Positions 63,651 through 64,000 of a stretch of DNA of 64,000 nucleotides are shown one piece after another. Origin of the DNA: Hymenolepis diminuta (Eukaryota > Platyhelminthes > Cestoda > Cyclophyllidea > Hymenolepididae); assembly GCA_900708905.1 (NCBI GenBank), contig CAADRB010000092.1, positions 23,777-87,776 of the forward strand, given 5' to 3'. Below the pieces are notes generated by a model. The model did not search any database. It worked only from the letters and a program-made list of their open reading frames with translations, and had not been told where the DNA came from. Positions within the stretch are counted from its first letter, which is position 1, and every line of letters starts with the position of its first letter. A program made the translations under genes and the position numbers.

Positions 63651-64000
63651 TTGTGCAGACTTTAATCTTTCTATTAAGAAGGAAGTAATGTGTATGTGCG
63701 ATTTTGTTAAACAATCATACGTAGATTAAATGATTACGTAGAACATAATCGTATGTTCCAAACCTCTCTTGCAATTATATGATGAGCATAAAAATTTTAC
63801 TAAATGATTAGACAGATCAAAATTACCTTTTCGATTCCCTTCAGTTTTGCTTTTTCTTCATTCTGGTGGCTATTTGGTCTGTTAACCAACTTCCTTAGGA
63901 TAATCGCTTTTGTCCAGATGCTAATATTGCAGAAAGTCCATCGGGAAATGGATCCTCTTTTGTTTATCTAATTTTAGTGGCCTTAGGAAAGGTTCATCAT
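63651..64000. other. AT-rich end of window
   Basis: No ORF or repeat recognised. If the duplication continues, copies of HROB exons 8-13 should lie just beyond this end. Confidence 0.4.

Noticed and set aside
1..64000. CRISPR arrays, bacterial operons, transposase or reverse-transcriptase genes
   Set aside because: No spaced direct repeats, Shine-Dalgarno-led gene series or recognisable mobile-element enzyme motifs were seen on either strand.

Overview
The window is eukaryotic nuclear DNA: AT-rich, gene-sparse, with split genes bounded by GT-AG introns. Many introns are tiny. I measured 33, 36, 36, 36, 37, 58, 67, 67, 69, 73, 75 and 79 nt alongside introns of 3.8 to 6.5 kb. From general knowledge, a small-intron class near 36 and 73 nt with low GC fits a parasitic flatworm, most likely a cyclophyllidean tapeworm of the Hymenolepis type. 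That placement is inference. Gene models were built by hand from splice sites, reading phase and remembered family motifs; no database was searched.

Layout. 1-1.9 kb: a comparatively GC-rich block, then AT-rich spacer. 1.86-2.44 kb (+): intronless ankyrin-repeat protein. 8.2-10.96 kb (-): 5' part of an unrecognised gene. 12.5-12.9 kb (+): a doubtful small membrane-protein ORF behind a TATA box. 14.77-27.20 kb (+): a complete seven-exon LRRC14/PRAME-family gene (648 aa) whose BC-box is created across the first splice junction. 28.65-31.06 kb (+): a four-exon C6orf136-like (DUF2358) gene (362 aa) with a mitochondrial-type N-terminus. 31.1-33.05 kb (+): a chain of candidate exons. 33-38 kb: mostly spacer with a 16-N gap and one membrane-protein-like minus-strand ORF. 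38.10-38.73 kb (-): a four-exon, 146-aa gene of unknown function. 40.67-54.36 kb (+): an HROB homologue (MCM8-MCM9 recruitment in homologous recombination), at least 13 exons.

The most unusual structure is a diverged direct duplication. About 42.1-51.0 kb (introns 6 and 7 and exon 7 of HROB) is repeated at about 55.0-63.6 kb with an offset of 12.7-13.2 kb. The offset equals the distance between the starts of the two copies, so the simplest reading is a tandem duplication of a roughly 12.9-kb unit covering HROB exons 7-13, with the second copy cut off by the window end. The exon 7 copy at 58.44 kb is still open from acceptor to donor but has lost part of the OB-fold in frame. The second copy also carries an extra segment of about 0.5 kb containing the 3' half of a tRNA-Ser, minus strand, with its CCA end.

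Functionally the genes are unrelated housekeeping or regulatory genes (ubiquitin-ligase adaptor, mitochondrial protein, recombination factor), as expected in a metazoan chromosome arm. There is no operon, CRISPR array or prokaryotic signal.
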